Source of the DNA: Leptospira mtsangambouensis
GTDB taxonomy: Bacteria > Spirochaetota > Leptospiria > Leptospirales > Leptospiraceae
Direction of reading: 5' to 3'
Assembly (NCBI RefSeq): GCF_004770475.1
Contig: NZ_RQHK01000003.1
Span: 186,001-250,000 of the forward strand
Length of the DNA stretch: 64,000 nucleotides
Shown here piece after piece: positions 53,194 through 63,204 of the stretch (position 1 is its first letter; each line of letters begins with the position of its first letter). The position numbers and the translations under genes are program-made. The notes beneath the pieces are model-generated. The model saw only the letters and a list, made by a program, of their open reading frames with translations. It made no database searches and was not told the origin of the DNA.

Positions 53194-55521
53194 ATGTCCG
53201 ACAAAGAATCAAAATCGCTTTCGATTTTGGACTATCTCAGTGTTACCGTTGCCGCACTAGGATCACTTGGTGTGATCATTTCTGTCGTCATGACAGGGTG
53301 GGAATACGAATTTTCCTTCCTCATTGGCGGTTTACTCACCTTACTTACTTCTTCTTATTTTGTATATAAAACCATCGAAAAGGTTTCTAAAGACAAACAG
53401 AAGTCAGGTGCGATTTGGTTGTCCTATGTGATCGCCATTTTTATGTATACATTGGTAAACACCTTCCAACCACTTAAGGATTTGGAAGAAAATTCTGTTT
53501 CCACACGGTTCCAATTTTTACGCGGCTCCAACACCAAAACAGAAAGTGAAGGGGATACTGGCCGAATTGAATACATTCAGTTCCAACCACCAGCTAAGGC
53601 TCGTAAGGATATCAATATCATTGGTATCACAACAGAATCACTCGAAAAATTACAAGGAACTTGGCCTCTTCCTTGGAGTTATTATGCTGATATCATAGAA
53701 ACATTCAAAGAATCGAATAACATTCTCATGTTCGATATTTTCTTCGTAGATTATAAACCCGGTCAAACAGAAGAGATGACAGCAGCTCTTCAAAAGAACC
53801 GGAATGTCCTCTTTGACTACCCTATGGAAGTCAGTGCGGAATCAAAAGAAGCAGTTCTCAATTTGGAAAAACGAATTGATATCCTTCGTAAGTTCCAATT
53901 GAAAAATGTCATCGATGAAAACGATGCGGGGATTTCTTGGGTTAAGTTTCCACAACCACCGATTGAACCCATCAGCGAATTGTCAGCTGGTCTTGGTTTT
54001 GCGAACGTAAAAAAAGACGAATCTGGTTTGAATCGTAAGATGCCACTTGTGGTAAAAGTGTATAACTCAGGTAGAGATAGAGAAACAGAATATTTCCCTT
54101 CCATCGACTTACTCATTGTTTGTAAATATTACGGTATCGATGTGCAGAGAGATGTGGAAGTCAACATGGGGCATTATGTAAAATTGTCCAATATTCCCAA
54201 AAAAATCATCAGAGAGTTTAACATCAAAGAACGTAAGTTTGAAGAAAGGGATGTGATGCAAGTCCCGAACGAAAAAAGAGAAGTGGTCATCCCGATTGAT
54301 TGGGAAGGACAAATGGAAATCAACTTCGTAGGTGGGCGTTATTCCTTCAAACAAAATGAAATTTTCGAAGTCACTAATGATTGGGATGCTGAGTTACTCG
54401 AAGCAAACCAAATCAGTAACAAAATCTTTCTTGTGGCAATGTATTATGCAACAGGCCGTGGGGCTTCGAAAGACTCCCACTTATCTCCGTTTGGTGATAT
54501 GTCGGGAATTGAACATCACGCACATGCGATCAATACCATCCTAAACCAGGACTTTTTGTCTACAGTACCAAACTGGGGAATTTTCCTAATTTACGTAGCT
54601 CTTGGTGTGATGATTGGATTTTTACAACCAAGGGTAAAAACACATATTGGTTTTGTGATTATGTTAACTCAGCTTTTACTTTATGTAGTGGCTACGTTAT
54701 ATATTTTCCAAGCCTTCAATCTCATCACGGTTCTTCCATCTGTTACCATCGAACAGATTGTGGTATTTGTTGCCATCATTGGATTTAGAATCTTAACAGA
54801 AGAAGAAAACGTAAAATACATCCGTCAAACTTTCTCTAAATTCGTATCCAAAGACGTTGTGGACGAACTCCTCAAACACCCTGATAACTTGGCACTTGGT
54901 GGGTCCAAACGAGAGATCACAATTTTTTTCTCTGACGTTCGCGGGTTTACAACCATCTCCGAACAGTTGGGACCAGAAGATTTGGTGAAATTACTGAACG
55001 AATATCTATCAGCCATGACAGATATCATTATTGAATACAAGGGAACCATTGATAAATACATGGGGGATGCGATTATGGCATTCTGGGGAGCACCTGTTCC
55101 TTTGGAAGACCATGCTTACTATGCTTGTGTGGCAGCACTTGTTCAGTTGGATTATCTAAAAGTCCTCCAACAAAAATGGGCAGAACGAAATGTTCCGGTG
55201 ATCGATATTGGTTGTGGTCTGAATTCCGGTCCTGCAGTTGTTGGAAACATGGGATCTTCTCACAGGATGGAGTATACTTGTATGGGTGATACGATCAACC
55301 TTGGATCCCGTTTGGAAGGGTCCAATAAAATGTACACCACAAATGTGATTATCTCTGAATACACATACGAAAAAGTGAAAGACCGAGTGGTCGCTCGGGA
55401 ACTGGATTTAGTGCGAGTAAAAGGAAAAACCCAACCTGTTCGGATTTACGAATTGCTTGGAATCACAAACCCAGAAGATATGGAGAAAATGAAGCGGCCT
55501 CTCCAAAAGGCGGCAACATGA
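53194..55521 (+). CDS. CHASE2-domain adenylate/guanylate cyclase
   Basis: This 775-residue membrane protein has N-terminal helices, a large extracytoplasmic CHASE2 sensor (about residues 90-440, with IIGITTESLEKLQGTWPLPW), three further helices near 455-530 and a class III cyclase domain at about 570-760. Both metal Asp residues are present (FFSDVRGFT, GDAIMAFWG). A Lys in DKYMGD and Asn/Arg in NLGSRLEG complete the active site, pointing to ATP as substrate. It would sense an external cue and make cAMP for receptors such as the cNMP-binding proteins at 16899 and 60582 (inference). Confidence 0.9.
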   Translation: MSDKESKSLSILDYLSVTVAALGSLGVIISVVMTGWEYEFSFLIGGLLTLLTSSYFVYKTIEKVSKDKQKSGAIWLSYVIAIFMYTLVNTFQPLKDLEENSVSTRFQFLRGSNTKTESEGDTGRIEYIQFQPPAKARKDINIIGITTESLEKLQGTWPLPWSYYADIIETFKESNNILMFDIFFVDYKPGQTEEMTAALQKNRNVLFDYPMEVSAESKEAVLNLEKRIDILRKFQLKNVIDENDAGISWVKFPQPPIEPISELSAGLGFANVKKDESGLNRKMPLVVKVYNSGRDRETEYFPSIDLLIVCKYYGIDVQRDVEVNMGHYVKLSNIPKKIIREFNIKERKFEERDVMQVPNEKREVVIPIDWEGQMEINFVGGRYSFKQNEIFEVTNDWDAELLEANQISNKIFLVAMYYATGRGASKDSHLSPFGDMSGIEHHAHAINTILNQDFLSTVPNWGIFLIYVALGVMIGFLQPRVKTHIGFVIMLTQLLLYVVATLYIFQAFNLITVLPSVTIEQIVVFVAIIGFRILTEEENVKYIRQTFSKFVSKDVVDELLKHPDNLALGGSKREITIFFSDVRGFTTISEQLGPEDLVKLLNEYLSAMTDIIIEYKGTIDKYMGDAIMAFWGAPVPLEDHAYYACVAALVQLDYLKVLQQKWAERNVPVIDIGCGLNSGPAVVGNMGSSHRMEYTCMGDTINLGSRLEGSNKMYTTNVIISEYTYEKVKDRVVARELDLVRVKGKTQPVRIYELLGITNPEDMEKMKRPLQKAAT

Positions 55522-55528
55522 AGTTTAC

Positions 55529-57418
55529 ATGCCATCATATCCCTATCTCGACAAAATCCAATTTCCGGAAGATCTAAGAAAGATAAACGAAGAGGATCTC
55601 CCGAAGGTTTGCCATGACCTTCGGGAATACATCATAGACACCCTCTCAGACGTGGGAGGGCACTTCGCTAGTAACCTAGGCGTTGTGGAACTCACAGTCG
55701 CGTTGCATTATGTGTTTCAAACCCCAATCGACAAAATCATCTGGGATGTGGGACACCAAACTTACCCTCATAAAATTCTTACAGGTCGAAAAAAAGAACT
55801 CCCCACTGTTCGTAAGTGGCAAGGACTTTCTGGGTTTCCCAAACGAGAAGAATCCGAATACGATTTGTACAACACTGGTCATGCTGGAACTTCGATTTCC
55901 CAAGCTCTTGGTGAGGCCTGCGCCCGTGATCTACTTGGAAAAGACTATAAAGTGGCTGCCGTGATTGGAGATGCCTCCATCGCCACAGGAATGGCTCTCG
56001 AAGCCATGAACCATGGTGGTCATGTCAAACCGAATATGTTGGTCATTTTGAATGACAACTATATGTCGATTTCCAAAAACGTAGGTTCTATTTCAAATTA
56101 TCTCAACCGTATCATTTCCTCTCAAATCTATAACAGGGGTAAAACGGCATTTTATGGATTTTTAAAATGGATTCCACTCATCGGGCCCGCCTTACAGGCG
56201 CTTGCTCATAATATGGAAACTTCGTTTAAACATTTTATGATGCGTCCTGGTGGCCTTTTTGAGGATTTGGGTTTTACTTATTTTGGTCCGATTGATGGTC
56301 ACGATGTGAACCGCGTGGTTCAGATGTTACAAAATCTTTCAAAAATCCAAGGCCCCATCCTTTTGCATGTTCTAACGCAAAAAGGAAAAGGTTATAAACC
56401 TGCAGAAGCTGATCCCATCAAATATCATGGTGTCACACCGTTTAACAAAGAGTCGGGGAAAATGGCTTCATCTGACTCCAATAAAATTGGTCTTTCTAAA
56501 ATTGTTGGAAAAACACTTACCGATTTAACTGACAAAGACAAACGAATTGCTGTCATCACCCCTGCGATGATTGAAGGTTCGGGACTTAGAGAATACCAAG
56601 AGGCCTATCCTGCCCATACATTTGATGTGGGAATTGCAGAACAACATTCCGTTGCTTTTGCAGGTGCCATGACAAGTGGCGGCGCCATTCCTTATATGTG
56701 TATTTATTCCACCTTCCTCACTCGGGCAATGGACCAACTTGTGGAAGATGTTTCTCTTATGAATTTGCCAGTTCGATTTGTGATCGATCGTGCAGGGATT
56801 GTAGGTCCTGATGGGGAAACCCACCAAGGTCTATCTGATCTTGGGTATTTGGCGGGACTCCCTAATATGGACATCATTGTTCCTAGTTCGGCCCAAGACA
56901 TCATTGATAGCCTTCACTTTATGAAGGATTATACAGAACATCCCATTGCCATTCGATTCCCTAAGGATAGTGGCGACTTACGCGAGTTAAAGTTTGATTC
57001 TCCTCTTTCGATCACTAAGGCAAAGGCTCGTTTGGTAAGTGAGGGAGAGGATTTACTCATTCTTTCCGTTGGGTTTATGTTACCGATTGCCACAACTGTT
57101 GGGGATATTTTAAAACAAAAAGGGATCTCTGTTTCGGTTGTGGATCTATTTTGGTTACGCCCTTATGATACGGATCTTGTGCATGGGCAAATTCAAAAAA
57201 ACAAACGGTTTGTGATTTTGGACGAAAGTTATATCCATGCAGGTGCTTCTGGTTTTCTTTTGAATGAAATTCCTTCGGATCTTCTTGGAAAGTTTTTAAA
57301 GACCTTTGCATTGCCACCCGAACCCATTCACCATGGGGAAAGGAATCAAATTTTGGACCATTATCGACTGACCGCTTCGCAAATTGCCGAAGAGTTGATT
57401 CTATCTTTGAAAAAATAA
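55529..57418 (+). CDS. dxs: 1-deoxy-D-xylulose-5-phosphate synthase
   Basis: This 629-residue TPP enzyme joins pyruvate and glyceraldehyde 3-phosphate at the start of the MEP pathway. Features: HFASNLGVVELTVALHYVF, the TPP/Mg motif IGDASIATGMALEAMNHGG through LNDNYMSISKNVG (described in parts), FVIDRAGIVGPDGETHQG and IRFPKD. Length is typical. It begins 7 bp after the cyclase stop, without a strong ribosome site, so coupling to the upstream gene is likely. Confidence 0.95.
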   Translation: MPSYPYLDKIQFPEDLRKINEEDLPKVCHDLREYIIDTLSDVGGHFASNLGVVELTVALHYVFQTPIDKIIWDVGHQTYPHKILTGRKKELPTVRKWQGLSGFPKREESEYDLYNTGHAGTSISQALGEACARDLLGKDYKVAAVIGDASIATGMALEAMNHGGHVKPNMLVILNDNYMSISKNVGSISNYLNRIISSQIYNRGKTAFYGFLKWIPLIGPALQALAHNMETSFKHFMMRPGGLFEDLGFTYFGPIDGHDVNRVVQMLQNLSKIQGPILLHVLTQKGKGYKPAEADPIKYHGVTPFNKESGKMASSDSNKIGLSKIVGKTLTDLTDKDKRIAVITPAMIEGSGLREYQEAYPAHTFDVGIAEQHSVAFAGAMTSGGAIPYMCIYSTFLTRAMDQLVEDVSLMNLPVRFVIDRAGIVGPDGETHQGLSDLGYLAGLPNMDIIVPSSAQDIIDSLHFMKDYTEHPIAIRFPKDSGDLRELKFDSPLSITKAKARLVSEGEDLLILSVGFMLPIATTVGDILKQKGISVSVVDLFWLRPYDTDLVHGQIQKNKRFVILDESYIHAGASGFLLNEIPSDLLGKFLKTFALPPEPIHHGERNQILDHYRLTASQIAEELILSLKK

Positions 57419-57453
57419 ATTAGTTTTACAGATATTTTTCAAGTCTTCCGAAA

Positions 57454-57963
57454 ATGAAAGAAAATGCGAGGATCTCATTGTCTTCTAGTTCTTTCCAACT
57501 TTCTTTAGATTTAGCCAAAGACCATTTTAAAGTCGGTGATTTAGACCGAGCTGAATTCCACCTTCGTTCCAGTTTGGAATTGGAAGAATCCGATGAAGCC
57601 TATTTTTATTTAGGTTTGGTGCAAAACGCTCTGGGCCAATGGAGCGATGCTCTGGCTTCTTATTACAAAGCCGTCAGTTTAAACCACGAATACGGTAATC
57701 CATGTAATGAAATTGGTGTTCTATTGCTCCGTATGGGGAATGATAAAGAAGCAGTGTATTGGTTGAAAAAATCCGTTCGTTGTGAACGAAACGATGCTCC
57801 GCATATTTCTTATTTTAACCTTGCTACTTTGTATAAGTTATGGAATAGACCTGAAAGATCCTTACAATACCTTCACAAAGCTTTGACTCTTAAAAAAGAT
57901 TTTTCAGAGGCAAATGATCTTTGGAGGGAATTAAAGTCCGACGAAGAAGCACCTTCCAACTAA
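57454..57963 (+). CDS. TPR-repeat protein
   Basis: This 169-residue protein is built from about four tetratricopeptide repeats (DLAKDHFKVGDLDRAEFHL; YFYLGLVQNALGQWSDALAS; NEIGVLLLRMGNDKEAVYW; FNLATLYKLWNRPERSLQYL). It has no signal peptide. The ATG at 57454 lacks a ribosome site. A TTG at 57478, with GAGG 7 bases upstream, may be the true start and would remove 8 residues. It converges on the next gene with a 3 bp gap. It is probably a protein-interaction module. Confidence 0.7.
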   Translation: MKENARISLSSSSFQLSLDLAKDHFKVGDLDRAEFHLRSSLELEESDEAYFYLGLVQNALGQWSDALASYYKAVSLNHEYGNPCNEIGVLLLRMGNDKEAVYWLKKSVRCERNDAPHISYFNLATLYKLWNRPERSLQYLHKALTLKKDFSEANDLWRELKSDEEAPSN

Positions 57964-57966
57964 GGA

Positions 57967-58458
57967 CTAAGAATATTCATTTGGGAGAGGGACTGGAATT
58001 TCTCCCAAATATTTGGGTATTTCCATTTTCACTCCGTTCCATTCCAGATAAGTAGTTTCTTCCTCTTCTGTAAGATGATCAGAAAGTTCTTTTGCTGCAT
58101 TCCAAGTGAATCGGTATTTGATTTTTTCTTCTGTCGCACGTAGACCAATGAGTCCACCATCACTTGTCTCATAAATTTCAAATTCGCCAAAAGGATAGTT
58201 TCTTCCATCGTCCGTATAAAAGATGAGTTCGGAACCAGTTGGTTCTACATGCAGGACATGACAGGGGCAACCATCAATTCGAATGTATCCATGCTCCGAA
58301 AGTTCTCCAAACCGATTTTCAATGTAAACTCCCTTCTCGTTACCGTGCAGATTGTTTCGGAAATATTGTAAAATTTCTTCTTTATCGATTCGATTTTCAC
58401 GAAAGATCCATTCGTCTGTTGGAGAAACATAAATTTCAGAGTCAAATATTCTTGGCAT
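57967..58458 (-). CDS. Uncharacterised soluble protein
   Basis: The product has 163 residues from the ATG at 58458 (MPRIFDSEIYVSPTDEWIFR), 7 bp after the stop of the upstream lipoprotein. The longer frame to 58575 lies wholly within that gene and is rejected. It is beta-rich, with IRIDGCPCHVLHVEPTGSEL and FTWNAAKELSDHLTEEEE near the end. It has no membrane segment. I recognise no family. Confidence 0.6.
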   Translation of the reverse strand: MPRIFDSEIYVSPTDEWIFRENRIDKEEILQYFRNNLHGNEKGVYIENRFGELSEHGYIRIDGCPCHVLHVEPTGSELIFYTDDGRNYPFGEFEIYETSDGGLIGLRATEEKIKYRFTWNAAKELSDHLTEEEETTYLEWNGVKMEIPKYLGEIPVPLPNEYS

Positions 58459-58465
58459 ATGATTT

Positions 58466-58870
58466 TTATTTATACCTGTAGGCATAACCTTTCCAATAAG
58501 GAAGGTTTGATTTTTGTAAGTAAGAATTGGTGGAGCGTCCCTTTTGGTCCATAGTTTCAATGGTTGCAGAGTCAATGGTGGATTGATTTTTTTCAGTCAT
58601 CCAAACTCCATCAATTTTACGTCGGAACATATCTTTTTTGACCCGAGGTTCATAATCTTCCCAAGTGAGATCTTCCGTATTACGAATAATGACCTCGCCT
58701 ACAATTTGGAAAAGACGTTTCGGACGTTCACGGAGGATTTCTACTTCCGCCCAGGATTGCACCTTATAACGCGAATCATTTGGCCTGTAATCGGGTTCTG
58801 GGATAAAATCCACCGTAGAACATCCAATTACGAGTAAGAGTAGGGGAAATAGGGAAAAATTAAATCGCAT
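58466..58870 (-). CDS. Small uncharacterised lipoprotein
   Basis: This 134-residue protein has a signal peptide LFPLLLLVIGC with probable lipidated Cys17. The mature part is short and charged (YKVQSWAEVEILRERPKRLF; GEVIIRNTEDLTWEDYEPRV), ending in Tyr/Lys residues. It resembles small spirochaetal lipoproteins in form only. It heads a two-gene unit with the soluble protein downstream. Confidence 0.65.
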   Translation of the reverse strand: MRFNFSLFPLLLLVIGCSTVDFIPEPDYRPNDSRYKVQSWAEVEILRERPKRLFQIVGEVIIRNTEDLTWEDYEPRVKKDMFRRKIDGVWMTEKNQSTIDSATIETMDQKGRSTNSYLQKSNLPYWKGYAYRYK

Positions 58871-58953
58871 TCTATTCCTTAGACAAAAATATGCTATACA
58901 ATGCTAGAATTACCATAGGATAAGCAATACAAAGATTTAGGCACCAAGCTTTC

Positions 58954-59640
58954 ATGGAAGAAACAGACATCGGGAAACGCAAACGGGAAAATGTACTTAA
59001 GATTGGTTACTCAACCTTGGATGAAATCGAGGAAAAAGTAAAGGCCTTTCGAGTCATGAACCAAAATGCCGTGAAAAAACGGTATCTCATCACGCGAGAT
59101 CCCATCCTTGACCCTCAAGGAAAGGTTCTCCTCGCCAAAGCACAAGAGATCGATGTGTCCGCTGCCAAACTCCTTAGGCGCCATTTTAAGGGTGTGGATA
59201 TGTTTAAGGTCTTCCAACCGGATGAGGGCCTTGTCATCATCTCCGATATGTCCACAATGGAAGGGGTTTCCTTTTCTATGGACATTGTAACCCAGATTAT
59301 GAACTTAGGTGGTGGTGCTTACGAAGGGTTTATTGACCGTGTGGATAGTTTCGAGGACTTCATTGGACTACTCAAAAAAAACCTATTCCCTCGAATGATC
59401 ATTGTGGGATACCTTCCCAAAGAAAAAATCCAAAACGAAATCATCAATTTTGTAAAAGTAAAACGATTGGACAATTACCTTCGAACCTTGGAACTCACGC
59501 ATTCTGTTTTTAAACCCACTGCTTATTTCCCAAAAATCAAACAGGTGAATATCTCCCAAGAAGACCCCAAATCCTGGGGCCGTTTTGTGGTAGAGATTGT
59601 GAGAGAATACACAAGACCATATTTTGTAGAAGAAGTTTAG
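58954..59640 (+). CDS. Uncharacterised soluble protein
   Basis: This 228-residue protein has no signal or membrane segment. An early segment [20 protein letters not shown] recalls the N-terminal stretch seen before some HD-GYP domains (DUF3391-like), but no HD-GYP domain follows. The second half has alternating helices ([39 protein letters not shown]). It abuts the convergent flavoprotein gene with no gap. Function unknown. Confidence 0.55.
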   Translation: MEETDIGKRKRENVLKIGYSTLDEIEEKVKAFRVMNQNAVKKRYLITRDPILDPQGKVLLAKAQEIDVSAAKLLRRHFKGVDMFKVFQPDEGLVIISDMSTMEGVSFSMDIVTQIMNLGGGAYEGFIDRVDSFEDFIGLLKKNLFPRMIIVGYLPKEKIQNEIINFVKVKRLDNYLRTLELTHSVFKPTAYFPKIKQVNISQEDPKSWGRFVVEIVREYTRPYFVEEV

Positions 59641-60543
59641 TTAAGACAAAATCATCGCACGGTTGAGCATAGCACCGGCGATGTTTCCAGAGTGGACGGC
59701 ATTTGCCACCGAACGAAACATTGACGACATATCGCCGACTGCATACACGCCGGGAACATTCGTTTCATAAAAGTTTGTCACTTCTAGATGACCACTTGGT
59801 AATAGTTTGCATCCAATTTCTTCAGGTAACTTAGAATGTTGTATCATTGGCAATCTAGTGTAGAGTGCTTCGATTTGATTTTCCTTTCCTGATTTTAATT
59901 TGATGGCAGAAATTTGGCCCTCTTGATGGGCCAGGGACTCTACCAATTCCGTAACAATCTTAATCCCTTCATTTTCTAATTTAGTTTGTTCTTCTTTGGA
60001 AAACTGAATGGGACCATTGGTATATACAGTCAATTCTTTGGTCCAGTGCTTTAGAAATTTAGAATGTTCGAATACTCCCGGTTCGTTCATCCAAAGTCCA
60101 GTTTGGTTCCCAACAAATTCATAACCATGGCAATACGGGCAATGGATGACAGATTTCCCCCAAGACTCGGCAAAACCAGGAATTTTCGGTAAAACATCTT
60201 TCAGACCAGTGGCAAAAATAATTTTATCTGTTTGGATGGGAGAAAATCCATTCCCTTGCACTAAAAATCCCGATCCTTGTTTTTGAACTGTTGTTACTTC
60301 ACCTAACTGAAGTTTAAAGTTTGGATATTCTTTTAAATTCAATAGGGCCTTAGAACGAATTTCACTGGGAGATTCTCTATCATGTGTGATGAAGTTATGG
60401 GAAGCAGGAGTGTTTTTGTTACATGGCTTTTCAGAATCGATGACAATGATTTTTCTAAGGGAACGAACCAGGGAAAGGGCGGCAGAAAGTCCCGAAAAAC
60501 TTCCTCCGATAATGGCTACTTCGACATTTTGAATGGATTCCAT
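59641..60543 (-). CDS. Thioredoxin reductase-like FAD/NAD(P) oxidoreductase with CPYC motif
   Basis: This 300-residue flavoprotein has the FAD-binding AIIGGSFSGLSAALSL at residues 10-25, FATGLKD, the redox motif HCPYCHGYE near 135 and the C-terminal VPGVYAVGDMSSMF. It resembles low-molecular-weight thioredoxin reductases and related disulfide oxidoreductases, with CPYC in place of the usual CATC. Its partner could be a thioredoxin or a small thiol. The ATG at 60543 lies in one arm of a perfect 14 bp inverted repeat. It follows the cNMP-binding gene on the same strand. Confidence 0.83.
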   Translation of the reverse strand: MESIQNVEVAIIGGSFSGLSAALSLVRSLRKIIVIDSEKPCNKNTPASHNFITHDRESPSEIRSKALLNLKEYPNFKLQLGEVTTVQKQGSGFLVQGNGFSPIQTDKIIFATGLKDVLPKIPGFAESWGKSVIHCPYCHGYEFVGNQTGLWMNEPGVFEHSKFLKHWTKELTVYTNGPIQFSKEEQTKLENEGIKIVTELVESLAHQEGQISAIKLKSGKENQIEALYTRLPMIQHSKLPEEIGCKLLPSGHLEVTNFYETNVPGVYAVGDMSSMFRSVANAVHSGNIAGAMLNRAMILS

Positions 60544-60571
60544 AGATGCAATTATGTTGCATCTATGGAAT
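60537..60571 (-). promoter_or_regulatory. Perfect 14 bp inverted repeat covering the flavoprotein start codon
   Basis: ATTCCATAGATGCA (60537-60550) and TGCATCTATGGAAT (60558-60571) are perfect complements with a 7-base loop. The start codon of the minus-strand flavoprotein (60543-60541) lies in one arm, and no ribosome site is seen upstream. It could be an operator, a translation-blocking hairpin or a terminator for the upstream 844-residue gene. Confidence 0.6.
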
Positions 60572-60581
60572 TAAGCAAGGA

Positions 60582-63116
60582 TTAAACTTCGTAAAAAGTT
60601 AAATTCTCGTAAAGTTCTTTGGGGAGATTCCCGCTGGCATCCATATACTTTTTGTATTTGTTTTCGAATTCTTTGTGTTGGCGTGTCCGAATGTTTTTGA
60701 ACCGGTTGTGAAGTTCTGAATACGCAGGTTGTGAACTGACCTTTTCTCTGATATTTTTGTGAAAAGGGATATGACGATAGAAGATGGAACGCACCACTCG
60801 GTTGACCCGCTGTACTCCTTCAGCTTCATACCGAATCCACATGGAGTAGTCATAAGCAAATTTATCTCTGTCCGTTCGGAAACGTTTGAATTCAGAGGAA
60901 ATTTTTTCTTTGAGTTCTGGAGAAAGATCTTTGCTCTTTTTATAGAACTGCACATAATCCGTGTAATCTGCCGTGATAGAAGGAATTCCCACGTTATTCC
61001 AATCCGGACCAAGTATATTTTTACATAGTTCCCAACGGAATGCAGCAATGGCTTCCAACATAAACGTTTTTAGGTCTCCGGTGACAAAGTGAGGAATACA
61101 AATTCTTCCTCTTGATTCTTTTGAACCGGCTCCACGAAAGACTGATAGATCCTGCCACATCATAATCTTTGGTCCAATGGAAGGAACTAAGATAAAGTCA
61201 GGAATGATTGACCTTTGGACAAATTCGTTTTTGATTCCAATTTCTTCGTTTCGGTAAATGACTTCTCGGTTGAAGGCAGTATAATCAACTCCTAAAATAT
61301 ATTGTAGGGCCTTTTCTACATCTTCTTTGGATACAAAACATTTTTCTAAAGGAATTGTGATATGGTATTTTGTTAAGATTGGAAAGTGGCTAGCAATATT
61401 ACCAGACGTCAAACGAACGTTTGGCTCATACATGGAGGAGATTTCTGAACCAAGTCTTGCTTCACCCGTATCGTAATCAGGTGGAATGTCTTTTTCAGAT
61501 TTGATTCCCGAATCTTTTAGATCCATTTTGAGTTTTTCAAAAAACGTTTGTCCTAACTCATCCACAGAAGTTGGGACTTCCCTTGAATAGATTTTTTCTA
61601 ACCAATCGGTTCCGTAATGGATGGGAGCACTTGGGTTTCCCCCTCCTTGGTATAACCTACCCACGAGTTCAACAATATGGCCTTCATCCAAAAGGCTTTC
61701 ATCAAAGTATCCATATCGTAACATGAGTTCAACGGCCTTTGGTGCTTGTTTGCCAGCCTGTAACCATTTGGTAAAAGATTTTTTATATACTTCCCAATAG
61801 GTTTTTGCAATGGTCCTTCTGATTTTACGATTGTCTGGTTCTGGATCCAAGGGGTTTTTGAAGGATTTGAGTTTTACCATAAGTGTAGAAAACTCTTTTA
61901 CGGCTTCTGGATCTGCTTGTGAATAATTTAGGATTTGGCTTGCTGAGTTTAAAAGTTCTACTTTGAGAGCTTTGGTATCGATTCCTGCATGAATGGTTCC
62001 GCTTCCTTGCGCACTTTCTTCTTTGTTTTTTCCTGCAGCAAGTTCATGGCCATATTTGTTTGTGAGTTCGGTCTGTTTGGTTTCTAGTTTGTCTAGATTG
62101 TTCCCAAGGGAAGCATAAGGAGAACCAAAAATTTGTTTGTATTCATCTAAAAGTGTTTTGGATTTTTTAAGTGCCCATTCTGTAATCGGCAATAACACTG
62201 TAGATGGGATTGTAGAATATCCAGTGTTAAACAAATCCAATGTTAAGTTGAATTTTTCAACAAGGGCGTTCTCTCCCACAAACATAGTGTTCATCATCTC
62301 AGAGAGTTCATTTGTTTCTTTGATTAGAATTTCGAACAACTCTCGATAGGTTTTAACATAACTTTCTGCGGCACTTTGAAGTAGGCTTGGATCGGACTCA
62401 AATAAGGCTTGTGAAATTTTTGGGTTCACCGAAAGAATTTTTCGAATAAAATGAAATTCGGCATCATTCCATTCTATGGATTCACTATAATTACGTTCAA
62501 AAAATTCGCCATGGTCTTCTTCTAAAAAATGAACCGTAGGTTTGTCTGGTAAAATTCCTCCATGTTCTTGGAACCCAGCCAAGTTGTTTCGAATGAGTCT
62601 CATCACTGGATCAATGATGTTTTCATCTCGTGTGATGAGTGCCCCTGGGCTGACATCTGAAAAGATAGAAGGATTTAAAATATAATACACTGCTCCTAAG
62701 TTATCCATGGTCTGTTCGAACTTAGCCGCAAGACCTTTGATCGATAACACTCGTTTGTAGAGTTCTCCAATTTCTTTGAGTAGAGTGCGAACAGCCATCA
62801 CTCCCACAGAAACTTTGGAAGTAAGAGTTTTTTTTGCATTGGCTTGGTTCATCACATAAGTGGAAATCACACAAGAGGTTTTGGCTCGGATGGTATATGG
62901 GTATGGTGTCCCTTCAAGGAGTGCAAAGATACCGGGAGTGAGATTGGCACCGTCCAAACTGTAGAGAACAATGCTTGTATCTCCCAAAGTGGTTTCAATA
63001 CGAACCGATCCTTCATGGAGGATGTTCATGGAAGTTGAGGCTTTGCCTCCAATGAAAAGGACTTCACCTGGATTGACTGGGATCTTTTGGTTATTTTTAC
63101 TGGTATCTAGAGGCAT
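60582..63116 (-). CDS. Large cyclic-nucleotide-binding-domain protein
   Basis: This 844-residue soluble protein starts with a cNMP-binding-like fold at about residues 10-110 ([59 protein letters not shown]). The phosphate cassette is degenerate, so nucleotide binding is uncertain. The remaining 730 residues are mostly helical with no known domain. They include [20 protein letters not shown] and [20 protein letters not shown]. The stop lies 11 bp before the hairpin of the flavoprotein gene. I suspect a lineage-specific family. Function unknown. Confidence 0.75.
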   Translation of the reverse strand: MPLDTSKNNQKIPVNPGEVLFIGGKASTSMNILHEGSVRIETTLGDTSIVLYSLDGANLTPGIFALLEGTPYPYTIRAKTSCVISTYVMNQANAKKTLTSKVSVGVMAVRTLLKEIGELYKRVLSIKGLAAKFEQTMDNLGAVYYILNPSIFSDVSPGALITRDENIIDPVMRLIRNNLAGFQEHGGILPDKPTVHFLEEDHGEFFERNYSESIEWNDAEFHFIRKILSVNPKISQALFESDPSLLQSAAESYVKTYRELFEILIKETNELSEMMNTMFVGENALVEKFNLTLDLFNTGYSTIPSTVLLPITEWALKKSKTLLDEYKQIFGSPYASLGNNLDKLETKQTELTNKYGHELAAGKNKEESAQGSGTIHAGIDTKALKVELLNSASQILNYSQADPEAVKEFSTLMVKLKSFKNPLDPEPDNRKIRRTIAKTYWEVYKKSFTKWLQAGKQAPKAVELMLRYGYFDESLLDEGHIVELVGRLYQGGGNPSAPIHYGTDWLEKIYSREVPTSVDELGQTFFEKLKMDLKDSGIKSEKDIPPDYDTGEARLGSEISSMYEPNVRLTSGNIASHFPILTKYHITIPLEKCFVSKEDVEKALQYILGVDYTAFNREVIYRNEEIGIKNEFVQRSIIPDFILVPSIGPKIMMWQDLSVFRGAGSKESRGRICIPHFVTGDLKTFMLEAIAAFRWELCKNILGPDWNNVGIPSITADYTDYVQFYKKSKDLSPELKEKISSEFKRFRTDRDKFAYDYSMWIRYEAEGVQRVNRVVRSIFYRHIPFHKNIREKVSSQPAYSELHNRFKNIRTRQHKEFENKYKKYMDASGNLPKELYENLTFYEV

Positions 63117-63204
63117 TTGGTTGTTCGTTTTGCGAAACTTTGGTTTCCGTCAAAACCTACTAAAGAAGCACCAAATTGCAAAATACTTTTTAGAAAAATA
63201 CATC

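Noticed and set aside
58459..58575. N-terminal extension of the soluble protein at 57967
   Set aside because: It lies entirely within the lipoprotein gene in another frame; the ATG just after that gene's stop is a better start.
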